Assembly: GCA_043228905.1 (NCBI GenBank)
Contig: JBHGNT010000022.1
Location: 6,324,001-6,388,000 of the forward strand
Direction: 5' to 3'
DNA from: Azolla caroliniana
Lineage: Eukaryota; Polypodiophyta
Length of the DNA: 64,000 bases
Positions within the stretch are counted from its first letter, which is position 1; every line of letters begins with the position of its first letter. Positions 47,398 to 58,638 of this stretch are shown here, piece by piece. Both the position numbers and the translations under genes were made by a program. The notes under the pieces are model-generated. The model saw only the letters and a program-made list of their open reading frames with translations, was not told where the DNA came from and made no database searches.

Positions 47398-49114
47398 ATT
47401 CTCTATATTATATTCATGTACCTATTGAAGTGAGAAGTAAGCTTGATCCAAAAGCTGAAAAATGTGTTTTTGTGTGATAGGTATAGATGTTATAACCCTT
47501 TGACAAAAAAGATTGTAGTAAGCCGTGATGTGATATTTGATGAGTTGGGTAGTTGGTACAGCCCAAAACAACATGCAAAAACTGATGAAGACAATGAAAA
47601 TGAAGAAATAAATCTGAAAATGAAAGCGATTGCCATGGAAATGGAAACAAGGTTGAAGAGCAAAGTCCAACATCGATAGCACAGACTGCTTCATCTGAAA
47701 ACTCAGGTAGTAAATCTGAATCAAATGCTTGGAGTGGAAAAAAAGTAAGACAAAATATGAGGATAAAAAGGAAAAACAGAAGATGCCAGAATATGAGATG
47801 TCTGATGAAGGATCTAGAAACACGGAAGGTACACAAGCCTTGAAAGTCCCTGGTGTTGAAAGAGCAATGAAAAATACAAATCAGAAACTGAGAAGATTAG
47901 ATAGAGAGAAAAAATTGTTGAAAGATATGGTTATGATACATACATGGCAATGCATTATGCATATATATCTAAAGTGGTACAAATCCCTAATCCAAATAGT
48001 TTTGATGAAGCAAAATCTATGAAGAAATGGGTGAATGTAATGCAAGAGGAAATAGATGCATTGGCTAAAAACAAAACATGGGATTTGGTAAAGTTACCAA
48101 AAGGAAAAAATGTTGTAGGTTGCAAATGGGTCTACAAAACAAAGCACGATTCAAATGGGAATGTAAGTAGACATAAAGCAAGACTTGTTGCAAAGGGATA
48201 TGCCCAAATGCAAGGAATTGATTATGATGAGACATTTGCATCGGTTGCAAAAATGGCAACATTGAGTACCCTACTTGCTGTAAGTGCAGCCAAAAGATGG
48301 GTTCTGCACCATATGGATGAAATAAACAAGCTAAACAAGCTAAAGAAAAATCTTGAAATGCAATTTCATATGGATGATCAAATGTGAAAGTGGAATATAT
48401 ATGCTGCAAAAATAGTATGTTACAACTGTGCCAAAAAAGTATGGAATGCTTGGATGCAAACCTATTGATGTACCACTAGATAAGAACTGCAAATTGAGGG
48501 CTGATTTGGGAGCAAAAATAGCAGATGTGAACATGTACAGGTCTATGGTAGGTAGCCTCATATACTTGACTATAACAAGACCTGATTTGAGTTATGCAGT
48601 TGGATTGGTCAGCCAGTTTATGCAACAACCAACAAAGCCACATTTGGATTGCATTAGAACAATTTTGAGGTATGTAAAAGCTACTCAAAACTATGGATTG
48701 TTTTACAGGGCTAATCTGGACATAAAGTTAGAAGGATATACGGATGTTGATTGGGCTGGAAGCCAAACTGATAGAAGATCCACAAGTGGATATATGTTTA
48801 CATTGGGAAGTGCAACTATTTCATGGAGCAGCAAGAAACAAGCTTTTGTTGCATTATCAAGTACTAAAGTTGAATATAGAGGCTCTGCAATAGCTACATA
48901 AGAAGAAGTATGGATCAAAAGATTGATTGCTGATTTGGGAGTGTATATAGATGGTGCAGTCACAATTTGGTGTGAGAATATGAGTAGTATTCAGTTCGCA
49001 AAAAACCCAACGTTCCATGCAAGAACAAAGCACATTGAAGTGGATTATCGCTTTGTTAGAGAAAAAGTGATTGATGGAGAAGTGGATCTGTTGTATGTAA
49101 GTACCAATTAGCAA

Positions 49115-49396
49115 GTTGTTGTCGAGAACGCAATGCTCCTTATGCACGACGCTCGGCCACAACCGAGATTCTTTTCATACACAGAAAACAGGAAAAAAAA
49201 AAAAAAAACACGACGCAAAGGAGAGAAAAGGTACACAGGAGGTTTACGTGGAAAACCCCAAACTAAGGGAAAAACCACGGCAACCCACAGGCTGCAAACT
49301 GTCACTATGTAGGAATATACAACAGTGAGTTCACTGAGGCACCGACCTCGTGCTCACGTATCTTCGCCACAGGCGGCGGCTACAACAGAGGCAACG

Positions 49397-49431
<35 letters not shown>

Positions 49432-49806
49432 CACTATTACGTGCTCTCTCTTCTTCTTGCACCAACAAGGAAAAATGACAACAACAGTTACTAAAAGTTT
49501 GCCCTAAGTCATATTTATACTAATATGACTTTTCGGCTATTTACAAATGTAGCCTCGATGGGCTCTCAGAAACATATTTACGAATATGTCTCTTCATCCG
49601 GTTCTCACCGGGTCTATACCATCCGGCTCTCCGTAGCCGGGTATTCCTTATCCGGTCTTCACCGAGTCTGTATCATCCGGCTCTCCGTAGCCGGGTACTC
49701 CTCATCCGGTTCATACCGGGCCTGCGCCATCCGGCTCTCCGTAGTCAGGTCCTCCTCATACGGTTTCTCCCTTCCCATCCGGAGGGACCTATTTCCCAAC
49801 AGTTGC
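49115..49806 (-). mobile_element. Solo Tork-type copia LTR inside copia K
   Basis: LTR 49120-49801 (682 bp) in minus orientation (sense start tgttgggaaataggtccctc, sense end gcgttctcgaca). Flanks are gttgt (49115-49119) and gttgc (49802-49806), a 5-bp duplication with one mismatch. Excising it rejoins the copia K frame as Q-V-A-D-I-L-T-K-G. It carries a CT tract at about 49399-49428, an A-run at 49194-49209, a TATA-like region near 49517-49532, and a 54-bp tandem repeat in U3. Confidence 0.88.
49594..49760 (-). repeat. 54-bp tandem repeat in the U3 of the solo LTR, three copies
   Basis: The block catccggctctccgta recurs at 49620, 49674 and 49728, an exact 54-bp spacing. Between these lie catccggttctcaccggg-like blocks. 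Each unit contains short inverted repeats built on ccgg. Confidence 0.85.
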
Positions 49807-49827
49807 TGACATTCTTACGAAGGGACT

Positions 49828-50268
49828 TGTTGAGCAAGCAAGCTCAACTGGATCCGGATCGGCTAAATAAGCCAGAGCCGGATCAGTGTCTGGATGATAT
49901 CCGAAACCAGGAGTCAGATCAGAGACCTGGATCAGATTGAAACCGGTAGGCCGTTAGAGGCCTACCGATCCAGCCTAGTACGTAGGGATATTTTTGGGAG
50001 TCAATGACAGTCGCTCGTGTGAGCATTGAAGTACCTATCGGTACTTCTGTCAGTCCTTGATGAACTTGTATAAAAGTGCTCTCCGAGCACATTCTATGTA
50101 TAGAGTTACAGAGTGTTATTTTTTAATAGAGTTTTACGTTCTGCTCTCTCTCTCTCTCTCCTATGTATGTTTATTCTCTATGTTAAGCTTCCATTAAACC
50201 TTCTTCTCTTTACTGTTACTATCCAGCAGAGCCAGTTTGGCATACGCTTCCGCACGCTAACTTTCACA
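49828..50268 (+). repeat. Copia L 5' LTR
   Basis: 441 bp, starting tgttgagcaagcaagctcaa and ending ctaactttcaca directly before the primer-binding site tggtattagagtgcg (50269-50283), which differs slightly from the usual tggtatcagagc. TATA-like cttgtataaaagtgctctcc lies near 50067-50086 and a CT tract at about 50141-50162. It is related to the D/E LTR at 27010-27563. Confidence 0.82.
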
Positions 50269-50364
50269 TGGTATTAGAGTGCGAGGGTTGAGAACCTTTG
50301 CAGCTGATGAGCGACTAGTGAAAACAAACCCTAACACCCGGTGAAGAACAGAAGAGAACCTAAA

Positions 50365-50882
50365 ATGGACAAAGGAATGGCAAGTTCACTTCCGACAAAA
50401 AAGCTCAACCGGAGCAACTATGCATCATGGTCATGTAAAATGCACCAGTACCTGCTGGGGCATGGATATTGGAGCTATGTGGAAGGAACCAACGAGGTAG
50501 CACCGGAGCTGGCACACAAAGATTTCCCGGCATGGGAGCAAGGAGCGAGCCAAGTATTGTATTGCCTCGCATCCAATGTGCACGATCATATGCTCGGTTA
50601 CATCAAGGATGCAAAAACTCCAAAGGAGGCTTGGGAAAATCTTCGGAAGATTTTCGCCGCGAGTACCACAACCCGTAAGTTGCAGCTCCTATCGGAGCTG
50701 AACAACATGCGGCAAAGAGATATGTCAGTTACGAACTACACCACTAAGATAAAGGAGATTTGTGACGCGCTCAGGTCCATCAATGTGATGGTGGACAAAG
50801 ACGAGATAGTCTAGATCTGTCTCGGTGGTCTAGCACAACGGTACGGGCCAATCCAGACGACAATTTGCACCCGGGATGACCC
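50365..50882 (+). pseudogene. Copia L gag, truncated
   Basis: Starts MDKGMASSLPTKKLNRSNYA and covers the UBN2-like gag core (LGYIKDAKTPKEAWENLRKI, MRQRDMSVTNYTTKIKEIC), nearly the same as copia D and E gag. TAG at 50812-50814 interrupts at I-V-stop-I-C-L-G-G, where relatives have Gln. After CTRDDPS (about 50882) the sequence changes to minus-strand gypsy gag, so the rest of the element is missing here. Confidence 0.85.
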
Positions 50883-51163
50883 TAGCGAAGCTGTTCAATC
50901 GTCTCTCTTCAGGGATGTTCCTCATGAGCATCTCAGCCTTATAGGCCTCCAAATAACTCGTGACATCCTTCCCACTAAATCATCCTGATGTGTCGACTAT
51001 AGTTTCCATGGCCTTGTCGAGGCCAACGGAGCTCTTTCGAGCATTCAACAGGTGGTCAACGGCCACGACCATCGCCTCGGCCAACTCACTGCCTCTCATC
51101 GTGGAACTCCTTTTCCAACCTATTCACGTCGGGTTCACCAAATATGTCGCGGATATCGCAGCT
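50883..51163 (-). pseudogene. Gypsy M gag N-terminal fragment
   Basis: Minus-strand codons read MRGSELAEAM, KAMETIVDTSG, then FSGKDVTSYLEAYKAEML and PEERRLNSF, a pattern typical of the N-terminal gag domain of plant gypsy elements. A stop lies between T-S-G and F-S-G. It is cut on its left side at copia L. Confidence 0.7.
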
Positions 51164-51879
51164 TGTGGGGTGGCTCGAGCGGGACCACCGGGGTCTCGGA
51201 CCAAGGAGATTAAGAATGGGCAGTCATTGAGATTTGCAACGATAGATCCGATCCGGTTACCAGAGGTCGGATATCAAGCACACGGGCTCGTTGGACTATA
51301 GTCCATCTGGCCCTGTCGCCGGATTCCGAGAGTTGAGCACACGGGCATGCCGGAACAAATAGGAAAGTGCAAAACAGAGAAGGGAGGAACGATACCTCCC
51401 CGAACACCACAGACAAGTTAAGAATATTGACACGATTGAGAGAGAGACAAGCAAGCACCTCAAAGAGAGTAGTTGAATACAACAATTCCAAATAATCGAT
51501 TAAAACAGAGAAGAATACAAAAGATGGCCTTAGGCCAGCTAGCTGAGCTTCGGCCTCAGTACACTTACACACACACACAAGTGAGCCTCTGGTCAAGAGC
51601 ACTCGGGCTTCCGATGCAAGCAAAGGCCTCATGCCACCGATCCAAACAAGAAGAATAGAAACCTTGAAGCGTTCGAGATCCCAATCTGGCAGCACTTTCC
51701 CCTCTAAAATGACTGATCCCCAAAATAGACTTCCTTCCTTTTATAGCTCCAAGGAGAGGGAGGGTTGATGTTACATCAATGGTAATGACAACCTTTTTTG
51801 TCAAAGATTCTCCCACGATTTTCTTCCATCACACACTATTATTCCCCTCTTTTTGTGGGATCATACCTATTAAAATACA
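51164..51879 (-). repeat. Gypsy M 5' LTR
   Basis: In sense direction it ends GAGCCACCCCACA next to the gag leader, and holds a TATA box GCTATAAAAGGAAGG near 51735-51750. The proposed sense start TGTATTTTAATAGG (complement ending at 51879) is a candidate only. The gaccccggtggtcccg block near its end resembles the end of LTR N (15139-15175), but the rest does not align. Confidence 0.55.
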
Positions 51880-52027
51880 TTGCCTTGTACTTATTAATAA
51901 TTCGATATTTACATTTGTATGTACATAAGATCCTTTTTATGTGCATCCGTGCACACCCTGGCTCACACGCATTCAATGGACTTTCTCCTAGTTGTCGGAA
52001 TCCTCCACGACAACGTGTTTCCGAACA
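51880..52027 (-). repeat. Copia O 3' LTR, start only
   Basis: It begins in sense as TGTTCGGAAACACGTTGTCG right after the polypurine tract of copia O and is cut after about 150 bp by gypsy M. Confidence 0.6.
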
Positions 52028-52640
52028 AACTCTCCCTTCACTCTAGCATGGGATGCTTCGTCAATACGACTAGTCTCTAACACACGTCCAACTATTCTGC
52101 CGACAACACCTTTGTCAGCATGTCCAATCCGTTCTCCGTTATGTGGATCTTAATCAGAGCAAACTCCATTTCTTCTACCCTCTCTTAGAGTCAATGGTAT
52201 CTCATCTGGATGTGCTTGGTCCTTGCGTGGTAAGAGGCATTCTTCGCAAGGTGGATGGCACTCTGATTGTCGCAGAGAGTCGGAATTCCTCTTACTGAAC
52301 TCCCAACTCTCCAATGAATTCCTTCATCCAGATTATCTCCTTGTCGGCTTCTACAGCAGCCATGTACTCCGCTTCCAGGGTTGATAACACCCTGGCCTTC
52401 TGCAGCCTCAACTGCCATGAGATGCCTCCCCCTGCATAAGTCATTACAAATCTGGACGTGGACCAACTGGTATCCACATCAGCCGACATGTCTAAATCAA
52501 TAGAACCTTCTAACAAAGGGTTACCTAAGCCGAATCGGAGGCACATGCCCAAGGTGCCTCTCAAGTATTGAAGTATCCACTTTACTGCAGCCCAATGCTC
52601 TCTACCCGGATTGCTCATGAATCTTGTGAACAACTTATCA
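52028..52640 (-). pseudogene. Copia O RNase H fragment
   Basis: Minus-strand Tork-type RNase H: RFMSNPGREHWAAVKWILQYL, DMSADVDTSWSTS, LSTLEAEYMAAVEAD, then in a second frame LCDNQSAIHLAKNASYHARTK and QMRYH. It ends near 52040 in an H-P-M-L-E-like tail and polypurine tract. The frame is shifted near 52290. Truncated upstream at about 52640. Confidence 0.8.
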
Positions 52641-53733
52641 TCTAGCTTTATATTCATCACATGGAGGTGAAGATTAACCAAATACCATGGTAGTTGTTCA
52701 AAGCAAGTGAATGTAAGTAACAAGTCCTTGTTTAATCCTTCTTCAACGTAGACACATTTATGCCCCCTTTCCCATCATCACCAAATAGATGCCTTCATTT
52801 GACAACAAAACTTTAAAACTTTAGAGTGAGGTACATCTTTGTTGAGAATCATAACTCTCTTTATCAACAATTGAAAATAAAGGTAAGCAAAAGTAAGCAC
52901 TACCATATTGGCTTTTGTCGATAAAAGTAAAGGGCATGGTTTGGAAGGTGGGCATTCACGAAGGTTCAAACTTCAAATGTAGTAGCTTGGGGAGTTTCAT
53001 TGCCTAAAAATGTAAAATTTGTATCTAAAGAGATGGAACCCTTTTGCCGACAACAAATTATTGGAGATTTTAAATGTCACCAAAACCTTGAAGCATGCAT
53101 TTTCATTCATTAGTGTCATTCCATGTGTAAATAAATATTCTTCCATAAGAATCCCTCTCCACCTCTCTTTTTTAAAAACTAAAAGTATTCATGGGAAATG
53201 GAATCGATACAAACATATCAAAACTGATGTAATATTTGTCGATATAAAATTCCAACAACACAATTATGACTCTTTCTTTCTTTCTTTACGGTAACAGGCA
53301 AATTCCAAATGCAGCAAAGGATAAAAATAAAATAAAAACACGCATTCTAGTTTAGGAAGTGCCAGAAACCTACAAACGATTCCATGCTAGTTGTGATAAC
53401 TTGCAACAATGATCTGACATTGGTTAAACGCACACCCTTATTTAGTTCAGAAAATGTACTTGTTTATACAAATATATAGCGCACTATTGGGTTGCAACAC
53501 TGATCATGTTAAAAAGCAAACGCCTGATTATTTGCCTAGCTGTTCACGTGCTCGCCCTGTATGCAGGAGATTGGGAGCGCTCTGCAAAACCTTGTTGACT
53601 ATCTCCCTTTCAAACTGAGGCACTTATTCACAACTAGACACCCAGATAAACTTTACAACAATTGAAAACCCACATCACCAGTATAGTGCTCTTAAGCAAA
53701 TGGTTAGGCAGAGCATATGATACATGATAGATT
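52641..53733. other. Intergenic stretch downstream of chorismate synthase
   Basis: AT-rich. I recognise no gene or TE domain. The right end should contain the chorismate synthase 3' untranslated region. Confidence 0.5.
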
Positions 53734-56700
53734 CTACAAGGGGCTTGATTCAGCATTAAAATTCACCGCAGGTACTTGCAAAACTGGATCTGTCGGAAGG
53801 ATCTGACACTGAGCATATTGTTGTAGGAGTTGATCCACAAGTACCAGAGCAACCATTGCTTCAACCATCGGAACAGCTGCCATATATATATAAACGATAA
53901 GAAAACAGAAAAACACAAAATGCTTGCAAAATTTCTTTTACCAAAAGAGAAGCAACTCAAATGAACCTCTAGGGACAACACATGGATCATGTCGTCCTCG
54001 AGCTCGTAAATCTGTCTCACTCTTCTCTCTTGTAACAGTTTTTTGGGACTTCTGCGAGAAGAGAAGAAAATAAACAATTATAAAAGCACTGCATTCGTCA
54101 TAAAACGCTCACTAAACAAATATAGATGCTGATGAAAGAGACCGTGATAGTTGAAGTTGGCTTAAAAGCCACTCTCATGTAAATAGTCTCCCCATTGGAA
54201 ATACCCCCCTGATTACACATACATTTACAATGTTGATTACCAATTTAAAAAGGAGAAATACAGAGTCAGGAATAAGATCATTATACATATACATAATGTT
54301 ACCTGAATTCCACCTGAACGATTTGTGCGAGTCCGAACATTCCCAGCCTCATCAATAAAGAACTCATCATTGTGTTCACTTCCTTTAAGTAGAGAGCCTA
54401 ACACAAAACATAACAAGTTACTTTCTTCCCCCATATATACCTGAAAATATTCATCACATTTTCCGTGCTCCTGATTACATCTATTTTACCATCAAATCCA
54501 CTGCCCACTTCAAAACCTTTTGTTGCAGGCAATGACATTAGAGCCTTGGCTAGTTCTGCTTCTAGCTTGTCAAATACTGGAGAACCCAATCCCTGTCAAG
54601 TTTCCATCATTTCCCATAAGCTGGAATTTACCAATAGTATTGTGTGTGTACAATGAAGAATCCAAAAGAGGAATTACCCGTGGGACATTGCGTGCAATGC
54701 AGGTCACAATTCCTCCAACTGAGTCGCCTTTTACACGAACTTTGTCTATGGCCTCAATCATCTTCTCAGCCATAATAGGATTCGGGCACCTCACAATATT
54801 CGATTCAATCTACGAAAGAAAAAGTAGGCATCATATATATTCTTGAGCTTTGTAAGCATAAATATTTGTTATAAATAAATGCATAGTCCACATTGCCATT
54901 ACTTCATCCATGGATAGTTTTTCATAATCAACTGCATCTTCTGGCAGTTCTACATCATGAACCCTTGATACATAAGCAAGAACCTAAAAAACCAGAAGCT
55001 TTGTGTCAATACACAAGAGATTCAAAGAGATCAAGTCATAAAAAGGTAAGTCCAAAACTTGACCTCTGTTCCACACAACTTTTTTAAAATCTTTTTAGCC
55101 ACGGCTCCTGCTGCCACTCGTCCAATGGTCTCTCTAGCAGAAGACCTACCACCACCCTGTTTTCAAACAATATCCCATAAATGTAACTGTTATGTTGTAA
55201 GGACTAAATGTATCGCATTTTGGAAAAATATGAAAATCTTCACCTGAATAGCTCGAATCCCATATTTAAAGTCATATGTAGCATCAGCATGCGATGGTCT
55301 ATATGCAACTGATATCTCTTTGTAATCCTAAAACAAGCTACATGATTAAATCAATGACAACATTTCCTCCCCTGGAAGAAATTTCTGACCTTATAGAGAG
55401 GGATATAAAAACAAACTAACCCCTCCCCTTTGGTCTGTATTTGGCACCAGAACAGCAATAGGAGTTCCTAATGTCAAACCTGTATAAAAAGAAAGGACAC
55501 CTTAAGACCAATGATAGTGGAATCTGGAGAGCAGAATGAGGATGAAACAAACCTTCTGAAACACCAGATAGGATGGAACAAGTATCGGTTTCCTTGCGTG
55601 GAGTAGTTATGCGGCTCTGGCCTGGCCTCCTATCATCGCCCAGTTATAATTAATGAGCTTTCTTTAGACTATTTAGCTTATCACATGTGGATATTGCAGT
55701 TAAAGCTACAGCTTTTTACAAGAATGGAACACAGTGAAAGAACATGCTCCATTTAAGCTTTATACTGAACCATAGTTTTAAGAAGAAAGATCATCAGACT
55801 TGTAGAAGATTATAAAAAAATGCAACCTTCTATCAAGCTCGAATTGCATATCTTCTGCAGAGAGAGGAAGTCTGGGAGGAACCCCATCAATGATGCATCC
55901 GACACCTCCACCATGTGATTCGCCAAATGTTGTGACCCTAAACGAGTTTCCGAATGTGTTTCCAACACCAGCACAAATATCTGATAACAGAAAGCAATCA
56001 TTTTTCCTGTAAGCTCATGTTCAGATAAAGTAATATCAAAACAGAGGGACAAAGAAGGTATATGTAAAACATAAATTACAAGCTTATAATAAACCAAAAA
56101 AGCAGTTTCCACTCGTAATATAAAAGATGCATGGAATGTGGTCACTTCACTTATGACACCGCAATGTGATAAAATAATGAACTAATGTAACAAAATACTC
56201 AAGGATTACAACATCATGTTCGACTCAATCACAATGAGAATTCAAAGATACCATTGATATGAGATTCACCATCATGATCGTGAGAAGTAATAGATGAGAG
56301 TATGAAATTCATCGTCATTGAATTTCATAGATGTAACTATGAAATTCACCATCATCATAAAAACCAGAACAATAAAATTCTTCATCGTAATGAGAAAACA
56401 TAGATGTAACTTTGGAATTCATCATAAACATGAGAATTCAAGCCATTTTTGCATCTCTTGCAATCATCTGGAATTCAATATTTCTCTTTGATGTGTCTAT
56501 TGAACTTTCCCAGAACATGTTTCCTGACATCCATTTTAGTAAATGCACCAATCAACCACAAGTCTCTGAAAGTTTGTCCAAGTAAACCTCAGCTTCTTAA
56601 AGGGGTCCTGTATATGCTCCCAATTTGTGCATAGAAAAACATTCATGAAAAGATTAATGAAGGTGCTATTGTACCGCTGATCTCTCAAAGAGACACTATC

Positions 56701-56994
56701 ATGAAATGACGTTATTTTTTTTATATAGATCCCATAGGTCATAGTTTAGTCGCCTCCTATGAGACTACAATACTACAATCATCATCATCATCTCTCTCTC
56801 ACGATCTGTGTCAGAGAATAACTACATGCAGTCTTACCGAGTCTCTTTCTAGTTCGAGTTTGCAGGAAATGAGATCCGTGGCGAACTGTGATGAATTTTT
56901 GGGCGGCGGAACGAAGGCCTGATCCATGGAGGTGGACCAAAGAAGAGATGCTGCGGCTGCTGTTGTTGCTGCCTAGAATGACAGAAGAGGCCAT
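53734..56994 (-). CDS. CS: Chorismate synthase, plastid precursor, 13 exons, 442 aa
   Basis: It catalyses the last shikimate-pathway step, 5-enolpyruvylshikimate-3-phosphate to chorismate, with reduced FMN, in plastids. Exons (minus): 56994-56838, 55980-55827, 55629-55553, 55479-55421, 55327-55244, 55156-55064, 54983-54903, 54809-54678, 54592-54490, 54397-54303, 54208-54143, 54051-53967, 53876-53734. All introns are GT-AG with consistent phases; total 1329 bp. The first ~52 residues ([20 protein letters not shown]) form a Ser-rich transit peptide. Signatures: [17 protein letters not shown] at about 69-85, [15 protein letters not shown] at about 178-192, SGSEHNDEF-like loop GSEHNDEFF at about 317, and [16 protein letters not shown] at about 387-402. 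The C terminus is complete. No defect is seen, so it is probably functional. Confidence 0.96.
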
Positions 56995-57973
56995 GGAAGG
57001 TTCGGACAGCGTAGCAACAGAAAGTGAAGAAATGGATGTATGAGTCGTCTACTCGTTGCTCTCTGTTGCGACTGGTCAGAGTCAGAGTCCGAGTCAGAGT
57101 TCGAGTCAGAGTCAGTCACAGAGAGAAACAGCGAGCGAGAGAGAGAGAGTTAACCTTCAATAATTTAATAATATGGCCTTTCCAACAACAAGAATCAAGA
57201 TGAACAGTTTATGTTCGGAAAAGTCTATAGCCCCTACTCCAAATTTCTCTGCTTCTTATAATCCTAACCGGAAATTTATAAGTTTTAACCGACCACTTTC
57301 CTACAAGCAATAATCTCAACCGGAACATGTTGAAAATTTAAAGATTTAGCGCATACCAAATCAAGTAAATTGGTGACTACTTTGGACTAGCATAATCTAT
57401 ATGCATTCCATTTATAAGAAGGGGAAACATATATACACAATCCATGTATTCCAAATACAACAAGTAGATTAAAATACTTGGGATATATGGAAGATTACGA
57501 GGCAATAAAGGATCAAGCCTCCACTATGGATCTTCCAATCTATTAGAAAATAAAGAAGAAAGAGGAAGATTCACATTAGCCTACACGCACATGCAGTGAC
57601 ATTTAAATGTAAAAGAAATTCAGGGAACAAATCTATTGCAAACAATATTGAGGGAAAAGATCAAGGGAAAAAAATATAAAGAGAAGAAATTGTGCATGAA
57701 TTTCATGTTCACATTCAAAAGAGACTTATTCCATCCTTAGTGTCATTGTTATTGGTCTTAGATCACTCCAAGAACCTACAATATCCATGGATATGTGGAG
57801 AAGACATTCCGATTAGATAGACGACATTCTATGAACCAAATATGCTCTCCCTCCCCTACTTGCGTCAGCCTCTACAAAGATGAGGTAGCAACATAAAGAT
57901 GGTGAGATTTTATGTTGACGACATAATCTTGGTGTCTAAATCTCATGCATGTATACAATATCATCTCAATAAC
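56995..57973 (-). promoter_or_regulatory. Upstream region of chorismate synthase
   Basis: The first 130 bases upstream of the start codon contain CT/GA-rich and gagtcagagtc-type repeats (about 57079-57150) fitting a 5' untranslated region. Beyond this there is AT-rich sequence with no clear gene. A scrap of copia RT is embedded at about 57899-57950. No specific promoter element was identified. Confidence 0.4.
57899..57973 (+). pseudogene. Copia RT scrap around a YVDD box
   Basis: Plus-strand codons read MVRFYVDDIILVSKSHACIQ, matching the catalytic strand of copia RT (YVDDIIL). Upstream codons are already degraded. It is too short to place in a family. Confidence 0.5.
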
Positions 57974-58638
57974 CTACATGGATTTTATACCATTTTGATC
58001 TACATTGTTGTTATCCAATTTTTGCTTTATTAATGAAGTTTTCTCATCTTCAGAAAGATCTTCAGACATTTCCAAGGGAATCATAATAGAATTTCTTCCA
58101 TTTTGATTCGCATTATTGCAATCAAGTTTCACTTTACTTGTGGAAATTTGCGACAACAATGCTATAGTATCATCATAACGGCTTTTAGACAGGTCAGGGT
58201 TTATCATAGTAAAAGATATATTTTGATTTTCATTATTGCTATAGCACTCCATCTTGTTGGAGGTAATCTGATATGAAGATGTTTTCCCATCTTTGCCAAG
58301 ATTGTCAGTCATGTCAAATCTTATCATAGTAGTAGACTTTATGCCATTTTGATTTAAATTATGACAAACCAGATTCGTTTTGCTAGTGAAAAACTTAGAT
58401 GATAATAGTATTCTATATTCGTAGTGTCCTTTGGACATTTCTAAGGGAAACATAGTAGACTATCTACTATTGAGCTCCATCTTGCTTGAGAAACGTTGAG
58501 ATGATGAAAACCTTTTTCCATCGTCACAAGAGATTTTTCAACAAGGATTTCTAATGGTATCAAAGTAGAATTTCTATCATTATTATTTAGACTATTGCTA
58601 TCGTGCTTCATTTTCGTTGAGGAATTTTCATATTCCAT
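57974..58638 (-). pseudogene. Unrecognised reading frame of 41-residue tandem repeats
   Basis: Not recognised. The minus strand encodes about five degenerate repeats of roughly 123 bp; the best units contain IMIPLEMSEDLSEDEKTS and NNANQNGRNS, with variants such as MIRFDMTDNLGKDGKTSS and TLIPLEILVEKSL. The first frame (58638-58441, MEYENSSTKMKHDSNSLNN) and the second (58453-57974, 159 codons) are offset, so either a frameshift lies near 58460-58510 or an exon boundary was missed. The product would be hydrophilic, Asn/Ser/Asp/Lys-rich, without membrane segments. A possible 5' exon and intron lie upstream (donor at 58825, acceptor before 58673). It could be a decayed host gene or an expressed repeat protein. 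Confidence 0.45.

Larger units (their letters stand above)
47398..49827 (+). pseudogene. Copia K integrase end-RT-RNase H, with RT core deleted
   Basis: It opens in the late integrase/linker (YIHVPIEVRSKLDPKAEKCVF), then the linker to 47930, RT N-terminal half (WDLVKLPKGKNVVGCKWVYK, HKARLVAKGYAQMQGIDYDET). Directly after WVLHHMD the frame jumps to EINKLNKLKKNLEMQFHMDD, so roughly 100-120 residues including the catalytic YVDD box are missing. RNase H (48428-49100) follows with SLIYLTITRPDLSY, YTDVDWAGSQTDRRS and ALSSTKVEYRGS. A solo LTR interrupts the last codons at 49120. The end (ADILTKGL) is at 49804-49827, where copia L's LTR starts. The 5' end is cut by copia H. Not functional. Confidence 0.85.

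Noticed and set aside
52641-53690. Small ORFs such as 53019-53294
   Set aside because: AT-rich chance frames without recognisable similarity or splice context.
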